From Papaver somniferum (taxonomy: Eukaryota; Streptophyta; Magnoliopsida; Ranunculales; Papaveraceae): a stretch of DNA of 64,000 bases. Where the stretch lies: the NCBI RefSeq assembly GCF_003573695.1, contig NC_039360.1:59253830-59317829 (forward strand), written 5' to 3'. Positions 25,126 to 35,977 of the stretch are shown here, piece by piece; the stretch's first letter is position 1; the number at the start of each line of letters is the position of its first letter. The notes under the pieces were generated by a model. That model was not told the DNA's origin. It did not search any database and worked only from the letters and a program-made list of their open reading frames with translations. A program made the position numbers and the translations under genes.

Positions 25126-25319
25126 CGACAAAATCGCAGGACGTCTTTACACTTTCATGTAAGGACCCATTAATCTTTCCTTAACTCTCTCTTTTATTTG
25201 AATTTTTGTTGCGACAATATAACAGGCCTAAATATTCTTGCGAACAGAAAGCCCCATGACATTGCCGTCTTGCGACGAAATCGCAGGACGTCTTCACACT
25301 TTCATGTAATGACCCATTG
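25126..25319 (-). repeat. Duplicated segment in A'
   Basis: 25126-25171 (CGACAAAATCGCAGGACGTC...) recurs at 25273-25319 with three changes, about 147 bases apart. Confidence 0.8.
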
Positions 25320-25440
25320 ATCTCGTCTTATCTTTTTCTCTAGTATTATTGTCTCTTCAGGATTGTCGCAAAAATATGACAAGCATTGATACTCCCGTGA
25401 GTAAGAAGCCTCATGACATTTGCGTCTTAAGACACTTATC

Positions 25441-25740
25441 AGCTCCCTAATGGAGGGTGCCGCCCTTATCTTCCCCCTGGTTTCCCCTTCAAGGAGGCGT
25501 ACTTCTACCATACAAGGTTAGCTCCTCCCATCCAGTCTTAACAACAACCAGTTGTTTTCGTAGCCTCTTATCCCTTTTGCCTATATGGCTTATGGTTACG
25601 AGACTACACCCTAAGTGGGGTTTTCTTCGGGCCGAGTGTATCATTTACCAAGACTTGTCAAGAGTGATAAAGAAGCTCCAACGCCCCCCGCACTCTTGAC
25701 TCAACCGTGTACCTCGGCGCCTTGATCGATTTTTGCACTC
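25441..25740 (-). other. Structured, GC-richer block in A'
   Basis: Less AT-rich than its surroundings. It contains nested inverted repeats: 10-bp perfect arms GTCAAGAGTG (25657-25666) and CACTCTTGAC (25691-25700), inside outer arms GGGCCGAG (25629-25636) and CTCGGCGCC (25713-25721). May be a packaging or dimer signal. No coding frame fits. Confidence 0.55.
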
Positions 25741-26217
25741 CTTAGAAGAGACCCCTAGTCGTCCAACCTAAAGCAAAAGCTTAGGTTGAAAATTCGAGGT
25801 ACCTCTCTTGGATGGGTTTTATTGACCCCAAATCTCCATGACTCAGGTTTTAGGGGCGGTGTAACCTTTTCCCTGAGCCATGTAACAGGTACCCCCTTCT
25901 ATGACACACTTTAGGTCTTACATTTTCCTCTTGCGAAATTTTATTCGCGAACTAGGATGTACGCCATAAAGGTTCGCCTCTATCTGCGAAATTTTATTCG
26001 CGTTTCTGTGAAATTTTCGCGTCTCTTTGTTTCTGCGAAATGTTCGCGTTTCTTTATGCTCTCATTCATCTTTTCATTTCTGTCATCTCTTTCATTCTTT
26101 CTTTCATTTCTGTCATCTCTTTCATTCATTCTTTTATTCTCATAATATCATATCATTTGAATCAAAATAAATATTCAAGAGAAATTCTAATACATGGTAA
26201 CTCTGAAATCTTTGTAG

Positions 26218-26490
26218 TTGTGAAATCTTTGTAATTCTGCGATTCTATCGCGTTTTGTAAATCAAATCAAAAATCTTTTAATTCTCTGCAAAAGAAATAT
26301 TCTAGAGAAACATATAAATTGAATTTTCTCAGTTTTCTGTAATTTTGAAATCTCGAAATCTCTGTAATTTTGAAGTCTTTGTAATCTTGAAATCTTAGTA
26401 ATCTTTATAATCTTTAAAATCTTGAAATCTTTGTAATCGTGCGATTGAATCGCTTTTTGTAAATCAGATCAAAAATATTTTTATTCGTTC
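26218..26490. repeat. Direct repeat of about 55 bp, 203 bases apart, in A'
   Basis: GTAATTCTGCGATTCTATCG...AAATCAAATCAAAAATC at 26231-26277 recurs at 26434-26480 with a few changes. The intervening sequence is made of AATCTTTGTAAT-type words. Confidence 0.65.
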
Positions 26491-26617
26491 CTAGTATAAA
26501 GTAAAATTTTCAAGGAGGTGGTATTTATCTTTCATGTGAGTCGTTATTGTTGTCAGAGAAGTGAATAAATGCCTTGAAACGTATGGATTTCGCGCAGCAA
26601 AAAGAAGTGTGAGAAGT

Positions 26618-27282
26618 GAAACTTGAACCCTCAACCTGCTTCTTCGATTTTCTTGCACCATAACAACTGTGCTAAGCCTTTCTTGTGAAATAATCAAATT
26701 TCTTGCGAAGTAATCAAATTCCAACTGTGTGAGAGGCAATTCTGAATAAATTTCGCGTAACAAAAATAATCAGGCGAGAAGCAAGAATTGATCTCGCGAC
26801 CTGCTGCTTGCATTCATGCCTCGTGACCAATTGTGCAAGCTTATTATTTGCGAAATATCTCTGCGAAATTATCATCAACTTTATTCTGTGCGAAATAATC
26901 AAAGAAATATATGTGCGGAAAAATACGCCTGTTTTGGGACTTGATCACACGACCATGAACTCATTAACTTCGCAGATGACCAATTGTGCTGCCTCTTGTT
27001 TGCGAAATAATGAAACAATATTGCGAAATTATCATTTTTTCGCTCTCTGTAAAAGAGAAGAAAACTATGTTCGCAGGCGAATTCGAACTTGCGACCACGA
27101 ACGCACATACTGCTCTCTGGACCAATTGTGCAAGAACCTCTCTGCGAAATTAACGCATAACTTTTTTCCTTATTCTTTTATTCTCCCATGCAAATGAGAA
27201 GAAAATGAAGAATATGTGTCTCTGCGAATTCGAACCCGTGACCTATTTATTGTTCGATCATCCTTGAACCATCTGTGCGAAT
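26618..27282 (-). repeat. Tandem array of five tRNA-like units in the A' leader
   Basis: Five 55-60-base units on the minus strand (26618-26676, 26783-26840, 26935-26993, 27077-27135, 27224-27282), spaced 142-164 bases. Each has a D-arm/box A-like word (consensus GCACAATTGGTC) and, 30-35 bases later, a T-arm/box B-like word (GGTTCGAATTC in the best unit; RTCAAGT in weaker ones). This is the layout of a tRNA gene. Acceptor and anticodon stems do not pair well, so they are not intact tRNAs. They lie 330-1000 bases downstream of the primer site, in the sense of the element's RNA. Homology to tRNA is inferred from spacing and box words. Confidence 0.55.
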
Positions 27283-27613
27283 TTCTGTTTGTGATAGAAA
27301 TTGCAGCATCTGCCTCTTATCTTTTCTTCGTCCTTCCTTAACTTTCACATTTGCCTTCATCTCCTCAACATGAAAATATTCCACTGAAACTTCTATTTTT
27401 TCCTTAAATTTCACCACAACAACTAATTTTTTTCTCTCACTCTTTTCATGTCTTTGAATTGTTGATGATGTTTACTCCCTGAAAGTGTGATTTCTTCCAT
27501 AAAATTTCCATTTTTGAACCTAAACTTTGTAGATCTAGAAAAATATGAACAATAGCTAATCTTCATGGAATTTTTTTGAACCAACAAGCTACAGGAGGGA
27601 TAAATCCTTTACT

Positions 27614-27633
27614 CCTCCCTGTTTCTAGCGCCA
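27614..27633 (-). other. Primer binding site of A'
   Basis: Same 20-mer as in A (2652-2671), three bases from the LTR. Confidence 0.75.
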
Positions 27634-27636
27634 AAA

Positions 27637-28276
27637 TGTAGTTGCTGGAAATCCTACAACACACCCCTTGTATTATCATGACTATGATTTCTAGATCTAA
27701 ACTTATTTGATATGAAAATAAAGATAAAGATAATGAAAATAGAAAATAAGACACAAGATTTACGTGGTTCAGTGAATGTGATCTACATCCACGGGGTTAG
27801 GGATCTTCACTATGATTGTTTGTAATTACATATGGATTACAATTGAGACTCCATTAATGAGTATTTGGAGCTCTTGGTTGAAGAAGGAAGAAGAAGATAA
27901 TAATAATACAAATTATTCTCTCTCTATCTACAAATGTGTCCTCCCTAAAGTGTCTCTCTCCTTTTTCTTTTTGATTATCCTCCTTTCTCTCTCTTGCCTT
28001 TCTCTTTATATAGGAATTTACATAATGGATGACAGCTCATATATGGTGGGGTACAGCTAACATTTCCCCTAATTTCGGATCTGGCTTGCGGTATTTTAGC
28101 AAACTTACAAATGTTAAGTTCGCAAACATCCTAAATTTCGCACGATCATCATACTTTTCTCACGTTTAAGCTGATGTCATATGTTATGTCATTTCTGAAA
28201 TCATACTGCGATGTCTTCGTGATGTATTGCTAGTAATTTCGCAAGCATGTCGTTGTTGCGAGATTCTGATCCTACA
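27637..28276 (-). repeat. 5' LTR of element A'
   Basis: 640 bp, partner of 23132-23769. Confidence 0.9.
28005..28012 (-). promoter_or_regulatory. TATA box in A' 5' LTR
   Basis: TATATAAA on the minus strand, followed by GAGAAAGG. Conserved in the other LTR near 23500. Confidence 0.5.
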
Positions 28277-28281
28277 AAACC
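28277..28281 (+). repeat. Target site duplication AAACC of A', right
   Basis: Right partner of 23127-23131. Confidence 0.88.
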
Positions 28282-28336
28282 AATGGGTTGCCTCCCACGC
28301 AGCGCTTGGTTTAACGTCGTCTGCCCGACATTATTG

Positions 28337-29662
28337 TTATCGTCCGTACACCAATAATCTGAAAATTTGGTAATCCTTCCAAATAATAATCTGCGATTCA
28401 AATAATAGTTTCACAAAAACATTAGCAAAAAATATAAATATTGAAGCTATCATTTTATTGAAGTTTACCCCACACTTAGTCCTTTCTACACTCGAAAGTG
28501 GATAAAGAACATAGAATTCGGGAACTTCAAAAGGTTCCTCAGCTTGATGAACCTGCACAATACTTGAACCAAACACATCAAGGGGTGGATACTTAGAAGA
28601 AAAATTATACGTTAGAACTTTAGAAGCTCACAACTCTAATCCTAAGTGAGGTATTTTCTTAAAAGTTGGGTTAACAACTCTTTGAGAAGCTACTTCAATT
28701 ATAGGAAAATGATCAATAGATATAGAATTATGCAAAGGATTAGACAAACCTTGTACCGGATCCTCATTAATTATCTCCGATGAATTATTTACCTCAAGTA
28801 TATCGTGGTCCTCTACCGAACTATTATTATCTAGCTCAATTGGGTCTTCCACGACTTCAATCAATTTTATTTCAATCTCAATCTCAATTTCTTCGTCAAC
28901 CTCTTTATCGGAATCAGAATCTTCCCCCAAAAATTCTAGTTCATTGGTGCAAATACTAGGGTCTTCCGTATGAGTTTCCGACAAAGAGAAAGTCGGGTCT
29001 TCTTCTTGCAAATCAACCGGCCTAAAAACATTGTAATATGGATGTTCATTGTAACATTGATATGCATTTGAGTATGTCACACCGTTCATAACAATGGTTC
29101 GGTCATACCAAAGCTCCTTCTTTTGAATAAGCGAATGATCGTTATAAAGATCCGGAGTTGGAATAACTTCATCACTGTTACAAAGGCTTTCAAAAGGTTG
29201 CTCATCTTTCTCCATTTCCTCCTTAAGTTGATTCATGTCTCTCCTTAAGTTGTTAATTCCCTCTTGAAGTTCTTGGAGTGATTGATCAACACTTTGTTGA
29301 TGTTGATCAATACTTTGTAAACGTTGCTCTTTAAGTGACACCCATGTGGAAAAACTGGCCTTAAAATGAAGCATAAACAGGTCAAACTTCTGTTCAAGTT
29401 CATGAGATAAATGATTAGAAGCATAACTATCCTCCCATCCTTGTGATTGTTCACTTACGTGCCCTTCATATGGTTGTTGACATGTATGAGAATATCCATA
29501 AGGTTCCGTGGGATATCGATCATAGCCAAAAGGTTGATTTTGATTATACCCATAGGATGGTTGGTAGTTGTCATATGAATGAGATTTAAAACCATATTGA
29601 TTACCACTATTATATTATTGATCTTGTGCTCCGTACATGTTATTTCCGCAAGGAAACATGAC
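28337..29662 (-). pseudogene. Element C ORF, gag-like, two nonsense mutations
   Basis: On the minus strand a single frame runs from an ATG at about 29662 (MFPCGNNMYG) to 28337, broken only by TAA at about 29617 and TGA at about 28640; the second replaces the Cys of LGLELCAS. The N-terminus is Tyr/Gly/Gln/Pro-rich (PSYGYNQNQPFGYD), then a coiled coil (DQSLQELQEGINNLRRDMNQ, about 29230-29300), then a Glu/Asp-rich middle (EVDEEIEIEIEIK). The C-terminal part shares IPHLGLEL and the closing YQIFRLLVYG after a hydrophobic stretch (ASIFIFFANVFVKLLF) with B and D. No protease or RT. Function unknown. Confidence 0.7.
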
Positions 29663-29747
29663 GACTCACAAGAAAAAGAAAATCAAAATAAAAACAAAAA
29701 TAAAAATAAAAACAAGCTAAACAAATAACAAATCAATTAGCGACTGC

Positions 29748-29765
29748 TCCCCGGCAGCGGCGCCA
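29748..29765 (-). other. Primer binding site of C (tRNA-Asp type)
   Basis: TGGCGCCGCTGCCGGGGA on the minus strand, five bases from the LTR. Confidence 0.85.
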
Positions 29766-29770
29766 AAATT

Positions 29771-30800
29771 TGATGCGTGTCATTAATGCAACAAATTAAT
29801 ATATATATTTCCCACTAATTAACTGGTAATATAGCGGTAGTAAGAGATCGTTCCCACAGAAAGCTGTGTAATTGATAGGTTATTTGATCAGCAAAATAAA
29901 GTAAATAACAAAAGGGAGTTTTGGTTTAAAGATAAATATAAAGACAATAAGATGAAAGGGATGATCAAGGAATCCTTCGCCATTACCAAGCGATAACTGG
30001 ATTAATATACTTATCTATCTTTCATAAGAACCATCCATCGCCAACCGTAGAATAACAGCTAGATCAGTGTTATCCCCAAAACTCTTTCAATCCCTAAAGG
30101 GGTAAACCCTAGGTTTTGATATAGAATTTTTGATATGATATTCGATGATAGATTATATTTTACATTACCTAATACCTTTTTATAAGTTTACATTGTTTGG
30201 TCTCCAAGTATTTAGTTAGGTTTAGGAACCCGACCCGAAAACACGAACTAACGACTCCAAACGTGCCCTTAGGCCTTCCAAGGTGTGAATACACGTTTCC
30301 CATTTTCTAAGTGCACGAACCCATTCCGCAAAATTCAAATTCTAGCAGATATTTTCGGAATTAAGTCTGCGAACCCCGTCCGCAAACCCAGTTCGCGGAC
30401 TGCACTATTTTCGGTATTCAATCAAAACTGTTTTGGCCACAACTTCTTCATCCTATTCGGTATTCTTTTTGCATTCTTTTTATCTTTAAATTCTATTCAA
30501 GATTGTGGTGAGAAATCCTTAATTTGAATGAGTTAAGATTGGTTTTTGGCCCTTCTATTGATTATGTGTGTTTTGCTCCTTTTCGTCGCTTTTCTTCCAC
30601 TTTTCTTAGACTTGGGCACTTGGATACTTGGAATACTTCTCTTCTTAGATATTTTAAGCACTTTGTTGCTCCTTTTTGGATGATTCACCTAATAGAGACA
30701 AATAAGATAAAATAATGGTAATAATACGAATACATGCAAGAATAATAGCTAAAACAAGTATGGAATGGACACTAAAATCATATGAATTATGCACTTATCA
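29771..30800 (-). repeat. 5' LTR of element C, internally deleted
   Basis: TGATGCGTGTC...TGCACTTATCA, 1030 bp, against about 1.5 kb for the split left LTR. The missing block lies at 30090 (CTTTCAATC joined to CCTAAAGGGG). Confidence 0.88.
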
Positions 30801-30805
30801 CATAT
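30801..30805 (+). repeat. Target site duplication CATAT of element C, right
   Basis: Right partner of 11942-11946; element D resumes here. Confidence 0.85.
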
Positions 30806-30884
30806 TGGTTGCTTTGTTAGTACGCTTTCCATATGGCACAAGATCTTTCTAGCACTAGTTCAACTCATCATACGTAATTTATCC

Positions 30885-31040
30885 AGCTGTGTAGCAGATG
30901 TCCCTCTCATCTTTACCTCTCTCCTAATCTTATCCAGCTGTAAAGTGGATACATCTCATAATGTTTATCTAGCTGTATAGCGGATATCTCTTTATCCAGC
31001 TGCAAAGCGGAGTCTTCACTTTTCTTGATTCAACTGTAGA
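30885..31040 (+). repeat. Tandem TATCCAGCTGTAAAGCGGATA repeats in D
   Basis: About five diverged copies of a TCCAGCTGTA(T/A)AGCGGA word at irregular 30-60 base spacing, in the 3' untranslated region of D. Confidence 0.7.
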
Positions 31041-31280
31041 GAAGATACCTTTTATTTCTCTTGCATTTTAGTTACTTGGTGATAGGTTGAGAATATGTAT
31101 GTCCTCATAGCTCTTTGGATACTTGTGACCAATTAGAAGTCAAGGTTTTGTGGGTACACCTCTTGTAAACCCTCCCGAGACTATAACTCGCCACTAGAGC
31201 CACCTAGGGGTTCAAAGGCTTGTTTCACACGCTAAGTGCAATCGCGATGCCTGCGACAGTGAGTTAGGATTTTTATTTTC

Positions 31281-31327
31281 TAGATTAGATTTGCTCGGGA
31301 CTAGAAAATACTAAGTTTGAGGGTATT
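31281..31327 (+). other. Terminal polypurine tract region of D
   Basis: TTGCTCGGGACTAGAAAATA, then CTAAGTTTGAGGGTATT, adjoining the LTR. Same layout as B and C with the G-run interrupted by A. Confidence 0.65.
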
Positions 31328-32850
31328 TGATAGACACACTTTTGTGTCTAAGTTGTCCTCAGTTTTCAGTAATGTTAGTGCTCGATTTTGTATTAATTTT
31401 GGTGTTTTATGTGTGTGTAGGTATTTTTAGAAAAAATCGGCTCGAAAAATTACCCTGGGCACCAGGAGAAAATTCGCTACTCAGACTTTTAGTTTGGATA
31501 AGGGGTACCTAGTTGATAAGGGGTACCCAGCTGTTAAGAGGCACCCTAATTACTATTTAAACTCTAGTGCTATTGGAAACCCCACTCTGGTTAGGTGGAA
31601 ACTCTTCTTTACGGTTTAAAAGTCTGGTTTTTCCGGGAAACATCAACTCCACCTGCGTATTTTCTGGATTTAATTGTTTGAGAGATTTTGTCGGGATTTC
31701 TTGTTAGATTGGATTTGGTTACACCTGTTTCAGTCAAACAGGGTTGTTACTGGAGTCAGAATCGTATAAAAGGAAAGAAACGTGAAAATTCCATGCAACA
31801 GAGGGTGGAAAAGCTTTCTCGGGGTATTGATTGATGTATTTTACGAAAGATTGCATGTGGCAGCGACATGTTTCACGTGGAATCAACGCGTTTTTAATGT
31901 AGAGATCGGATAAAACATCGTGACAAAGCAACAATCTCGTGCATCTCTGTTAAAAGGAAAGAAAATATTCTCATAATAAAAGCGACAGAAGAATAGAAAA
32001 AAGGGCGATTAATGAAGATATCTTGGAGATTTTGGAACCCTATCGAGTATAAATAGGTAGTTGGTTGCATAGAGAAAATGGAGGATGGAGAGTTAGGGAT
32101 AGTCTAAGGTCGAAGAATCACGCAGCAGGAGGAGTTGTAGTAGCAACAGGAAGGACTTGCAGAGGACACAGAGAAAGTGTCGTTCTGAAGAACACGAAGA
32201 ACAAACGAAATATAACGTTCGTTTTTGAACAGTGACAACGACAAAACTTTGTAAAGGATTTATTCAAAATTTGTAACGTTCATCTTCGTTTAACAACAGT
32301 TCTTTAGGTTTTATTTGTAACAGTGGTTTCTGTAACGGATTTTTCATCGTTACAAATCTCTATTTTTTTATATATATATTCTTCAATAAAAACACCATTT
32401 GAGCTATGAGTTATCTTTTTGAGTGTGTTTTACCTATGTGGAGCTAGAGCCCATCACTAGGACGACTGAGGAAAATGGATTTCATCAATGTGGTAATTCT
32501 ATTAATTCTCTTTATGATTATTTACGCCGCTGTTTAATTAATTATGATTACCATTGAATGGTTGCGATTTCCATTGATCGGTCATGCTTAGCTTAAATGT
32601 TTTGATGTCCCATGCTCTAGATTTACATCCATTACTTTCGAAATCTACACTAGGCAATGATTTAGAGTCGATGAAAGTTTATCGTATGAGCTATATTGTT
32701 TGGAATTGATTTTTGAACTGCATGAAATTGAAGCCTGGTGGAATCTTGAGTCCGGGTCATTTCTTCATCCCGTGACCATATTTTGTATATATTTTCTTTA
32801 TTTCTAGCATTTTCTATTATTTAAGTCTAAAATCAATCTCATCAAGTCCG
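31328..32850 (+). repeat. 3' LTR of element D
   Basis: Begins TGATAGACACACTTTTGTG, which itself forms a short inverted repeat. Ends near ATCAAGTCCGAG, judged by likeness to the B LTR end; no second LTR is in the window to fix it. Confidence 0.6.
32048..32055 (+). promoter_or_regulatory. TATA box in D LTR
   Basis: TATAAATA followed by GGTAGTTGG. Confidence 0.45.
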
Positions 32851-33410
32851 AGTGAATGACAACCTTTCTTACCACTGTATAAAAATCCATCACTTGGCAC
32901 TTTCTCCATCCCTCCCCAAATTACTTGTTAAGACCAGAATCCAGGTGCAGTTTATTATGAAATTGTTACATAATAATTCATGCCTCGTCTCCCTAAATAC
33001 TAACATGACATATCTATCTATCACTACAGTAGGAGAACTTAAATTTGAGAGTAAACCTTGCACTATATGTCGCATGTCTATCACTAATGCTTCACAGGGA
33101 GTACAATAATTTTGAGAGTGAGTTCTTGCAGTGGCTACAATATGTCGCAGGTCAACCGAATCATTCCATAGATTCATATATCAGCATCAAAGTAGATGCA
33201 AAATTGGTGTTGTGAAATCCAACTTGTATTGAAAGTCAGTAAACAGTTTGACTAGGTAATGACTAGTCTTCATATAGTGTTGTCACAACATGGAACATTT
33301 TAATTTTTGCACATCATGTATTGTTGTATGTAGTGGATCCACTTAAAAGAAACCAGAAGCAGTAATGGTATCTGAAATGGTATAGAAGAGGGTGGTATTA
33401 GTTACCAATG
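32851..33410. other. Spacer right of element D
   Basis: Two overlapping open frames of 85-95 codons on opposite strands show no recognisable features. No gene called. Confidence 0.4.
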
Positions 33411-33449
33411 CAGTAAAACCTCTCCCGGGGAATACTCCATATAGGAATA

Positions 33450-33454
33450 AACTC
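33450..33454 (+). repeat. Target site duplication AACTC of element E, left
   Basis: Identical to 42428-42432; lies inside the MITE. Confidence 0.85.
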
Positions 33455-35977
33455 TGAAATGCGGGGGTCCAACAACCACACCCAACAATTCGTTAGGCAA
33501 TCTGATAGGACTTACTCCAATACACTTTCTAGAGAACCAACTAGACATTCAGACTCAATCTAGATTAAAGTATATCAAAGAGTTTAATATCTCTAACTCT
33601 TAATTCAATCCGCAATCAGCAAATAGAAATCTGCGAGCCTGATTGAATATAAGAGGAATTACTTGAACGGTACCAAAGACCGATGTTCAAGTGTAAATCA
33701 ATGTAAATCAACAACCAAAGGTTGGATATTCTAATTGATTGATCTTAATGCACAACCTGTGATATTTCAATTATATAACAAAATATAATGCGGAAAAGAA
33801 ATAACACAGACACCACAATTTTGTTAACGAGGAAACCGCAAATGCAGAAAAACCCCGGGACCAAGTCCAGATTGAACACCACACTGTATTAAGCCGCTAC
33901 AGACACTAGCCTACTACCAATTAACTTCGGACTGGACTGTAGTTGAACCCTAATCAATCTCACACTGAATCAAGGTACAACTACGCTCCTTACGTATCTG
34001 ATCCCAGCAGGATACTACGCACTTGATTCCCTTAGATGATCTCACCCACAACTAAGAGTTTCTACGACCCAAAGTCGAAGACTTGATAGACAAATCTGTT
34101 TCACACAGAAAAGTCTATAGGATTGAATAAATCTGTCTCCCATAGAAATACCCAAGAGTTTTTGTTCCGTCTTTTGATAAATCAAGGTGAACAAGAACCA
34201 ATTGATAAACCGGACATATATTCCCGAAGAACAACCTAGTATTATCAATCACCTCACAATAAACTTAATCGACTAGCGAAACAAGTTATTGTGGAATCAC
34301 AAACGATGAGAAGAAGTTTGTTTGTGATTACTTTTCTATCTTGCCTATCGAAGATATAAAATCTCGAGCCATTTATTTCAACTGCACTCAATACGATAGA
34401 AACAACAAGATCAGATCACGCAACTACAAAGATAATAGTTAGGTCTGGCTTCACAATCCCAATGAAATCTTCAAGTCGTTAACCTATAGGGTCTCGAGAA
34501 GAATCCTAAGGTTAAAGGAGAATTGACTCTAGTTATGCAACTAGTAACACACAGGAGGTGAGCGAATTAGTTTTCCCAGTTGCCAGAGTTCTCCTTTATA
34601 TAGTTTTCAAATTAGGGTTTGCAATCCAAGTTACCTTGGTAACAAAGCATTCAATATTCACTGTTAGATGAAAATCCTGATTCAACCAAGCTAATATCTT
34701 TCAACCGTTAGATCGAACTTAGATTTTTACACATAAATGAAATGTACCCTCATTTAGGTTTATGTAGCTGTACCTAAACGTGTACACCATGTTGGTTCAC
34801 AAATAGTTAACCGAGGTTAGCCATATGATTGCTCTCATATCAACCTTATTCATCTTAATCATAACTAGTTCAAATGACTCAAATGAAACTAGTTAAAGAG
34901 TTGTTCAATTATTTAGAAAACACAATTGAAATCAAATCGGTTTGATTCACTTGAATCAATCATGAACATTATAGCCACGGTTTGCAAAGATTGCATTCCT
35001 TATGATTTAAATGTTTAAGTTCATGGACTTGACCGATTTGAAAAAGTAACCAGATTAAGTATGTGTACGGGTATGTGTACTTAAGCAACCATATTTGAGT
35101 TTGTAAAGTTTCCAAACTCAACAGAAATTTTCGGTTCAAAAACTTCTGCCAGTATGCGTACAGGTACGCATACTTAAGGTGACTAGTTAAGAGTTTTGCC
35201 AAAACCAAACTCAGCAGAAATTCTCGGTTTGAGAACTTTCGCCAGTATGCGTACGGGTACACATACTTAACCTGTCTCCTTCACCAATTCCGTATACACA
35301 CATATGCACACTCTTGGATTCCAGTATATGGACTTATACACTAATGTGAGAACACACTATATATGCTTATATCCAAATATGGTTACATCATAAACTCTTC
35401 ATTTCAATCATTGAAACATTCTTCTATAATGTTAATAGCCGTTTTCATACACTATTAGCATCAAAGCAATTTTCAAGATATTGAAATAATCATTATTGAA
35501 ACCTTCCAAGTCTTACACTAAATGATTGTATCACACAAACCATGTAAGATGTTACTCGACAATTTTCTCATGATATAAGATGAACTTGGTCGAAGCGAAA
35601 GCTTACTAACACATATTTCGAGAAATATGTAAGCGAGATATACTCAGCTCGAAATGTCAGATGTGTATAGAGAAAACTATATCGTAACACGACTTATGTC
35701 TCAATATAGGAGATAGTAGAAATAGACTTTCCAAGTGATAGATAAGTTCAATTCTCCACATACCTTTTGTCGAAGAATTTCCACAAGATCCCCTTAGTTG
35801 TTCTTCGTCTTCAAAAGATGAACGTCGAGAGATTTAAGCTCAACTACACTATCTATGTCCTAGTCCGAGACATCTACAAATAGGCTAGAAATCAAGACTT
35901 ATAGTTTTGATCACTAACATTAACAAACATGCTTGAGATAGCAACGCATGCGAGTTGGACCAAGCAATGCTCTAACA
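33455..35977 (-). repeat. 3' LTR of element E
   Basis: TGAAATGCGGGGGTCC...GCTCTAACA. Contains three hairpins (35057-35084, 35151-35174, 35244-35267). Confidence 0.9.
35057..35267. repeat. Three GTATGCGTAC hairpins in the E LTR
   Basis: Each is an inverted repeat of the type AGTATGCGTAC/GTACGCATACT with a one- to two-base centre. The second and third sit in a roughly 93-bp tandem unit that also contains CAGCAGAAATTCTCGG. Confidence 0.8.

Larger units (their letters stand above)
23132..28276 (-). mobile_element. Element A': non-coding Ty3/gypsy-derived retrotransposon
   Basis: Two near-identical LTRs (about 640 bp), AAACC duplications, a primer site identical to that of element A, and a polypurine tract, but no protein-coding frame in the 3.9-kb interior. 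Instead it holds a tRNA-like array (26618-27282), a stem-loop block (25441-25740), and several short tandem repeats. It is a LARD-type derivative of the A family and would need proteins from an A-like partner. It inserted into element C after C inserted into D. Confidence 0.88.
11947..30800 (-). mobile_element. Element C: Athila-like non-autonomous LTR retrotransposon with B and A' nested inside
   Basis: On the minus strand: 5' LTR 29771-30800, tRNA-Asp type primer site 29748-29765, ORF 29662-28337, an internal G-run motif 22581-22618, the terminal polypurine tract 21304-21342, and the 3' LTR (11947-12972 plus 20824-21300, split by B). Perfect CATAT duplications flank it. With both nested elements removed it is about 5.9 kb. 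There is no protease, RT or integrase, so it must have relied on another element. C is younger than D and older than B and A'. Confidence 0.85.
10142..32850 (+). mobile_element. Element D: 5'-truncated Athila-like LTR retrotransposon, split by C
   Basis: The left flank (10142-11946) has the C-terminal part of the ORF shared with B and C, then an internal G-run motif. The right flank (30801-32850) has tandem repeats, a terminal polypurine tract and one LTR. Joining the flanks across the CATAT duplication gives a continuous 3' end of a plus-strand element. The 5' LTR, primer site and start of the ORF are missing; the left edge lies somewhere between 9988 and 10142. Without C it would be about 3.9 kb. 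The right end is approximate. Confidence 0.75.

Noticed and set aside
26618..27282. Functional tRNA genes
   Set aside because: Acceptor and anticodon stems do not pair, so only tRNA-like units were called.
32890..33177. Minus-strand 95-codon frame resembling an RNase H or gag fragment
   Set aside because: No conserved motif could be matched; it overlaps an equally long frame on the other strand.
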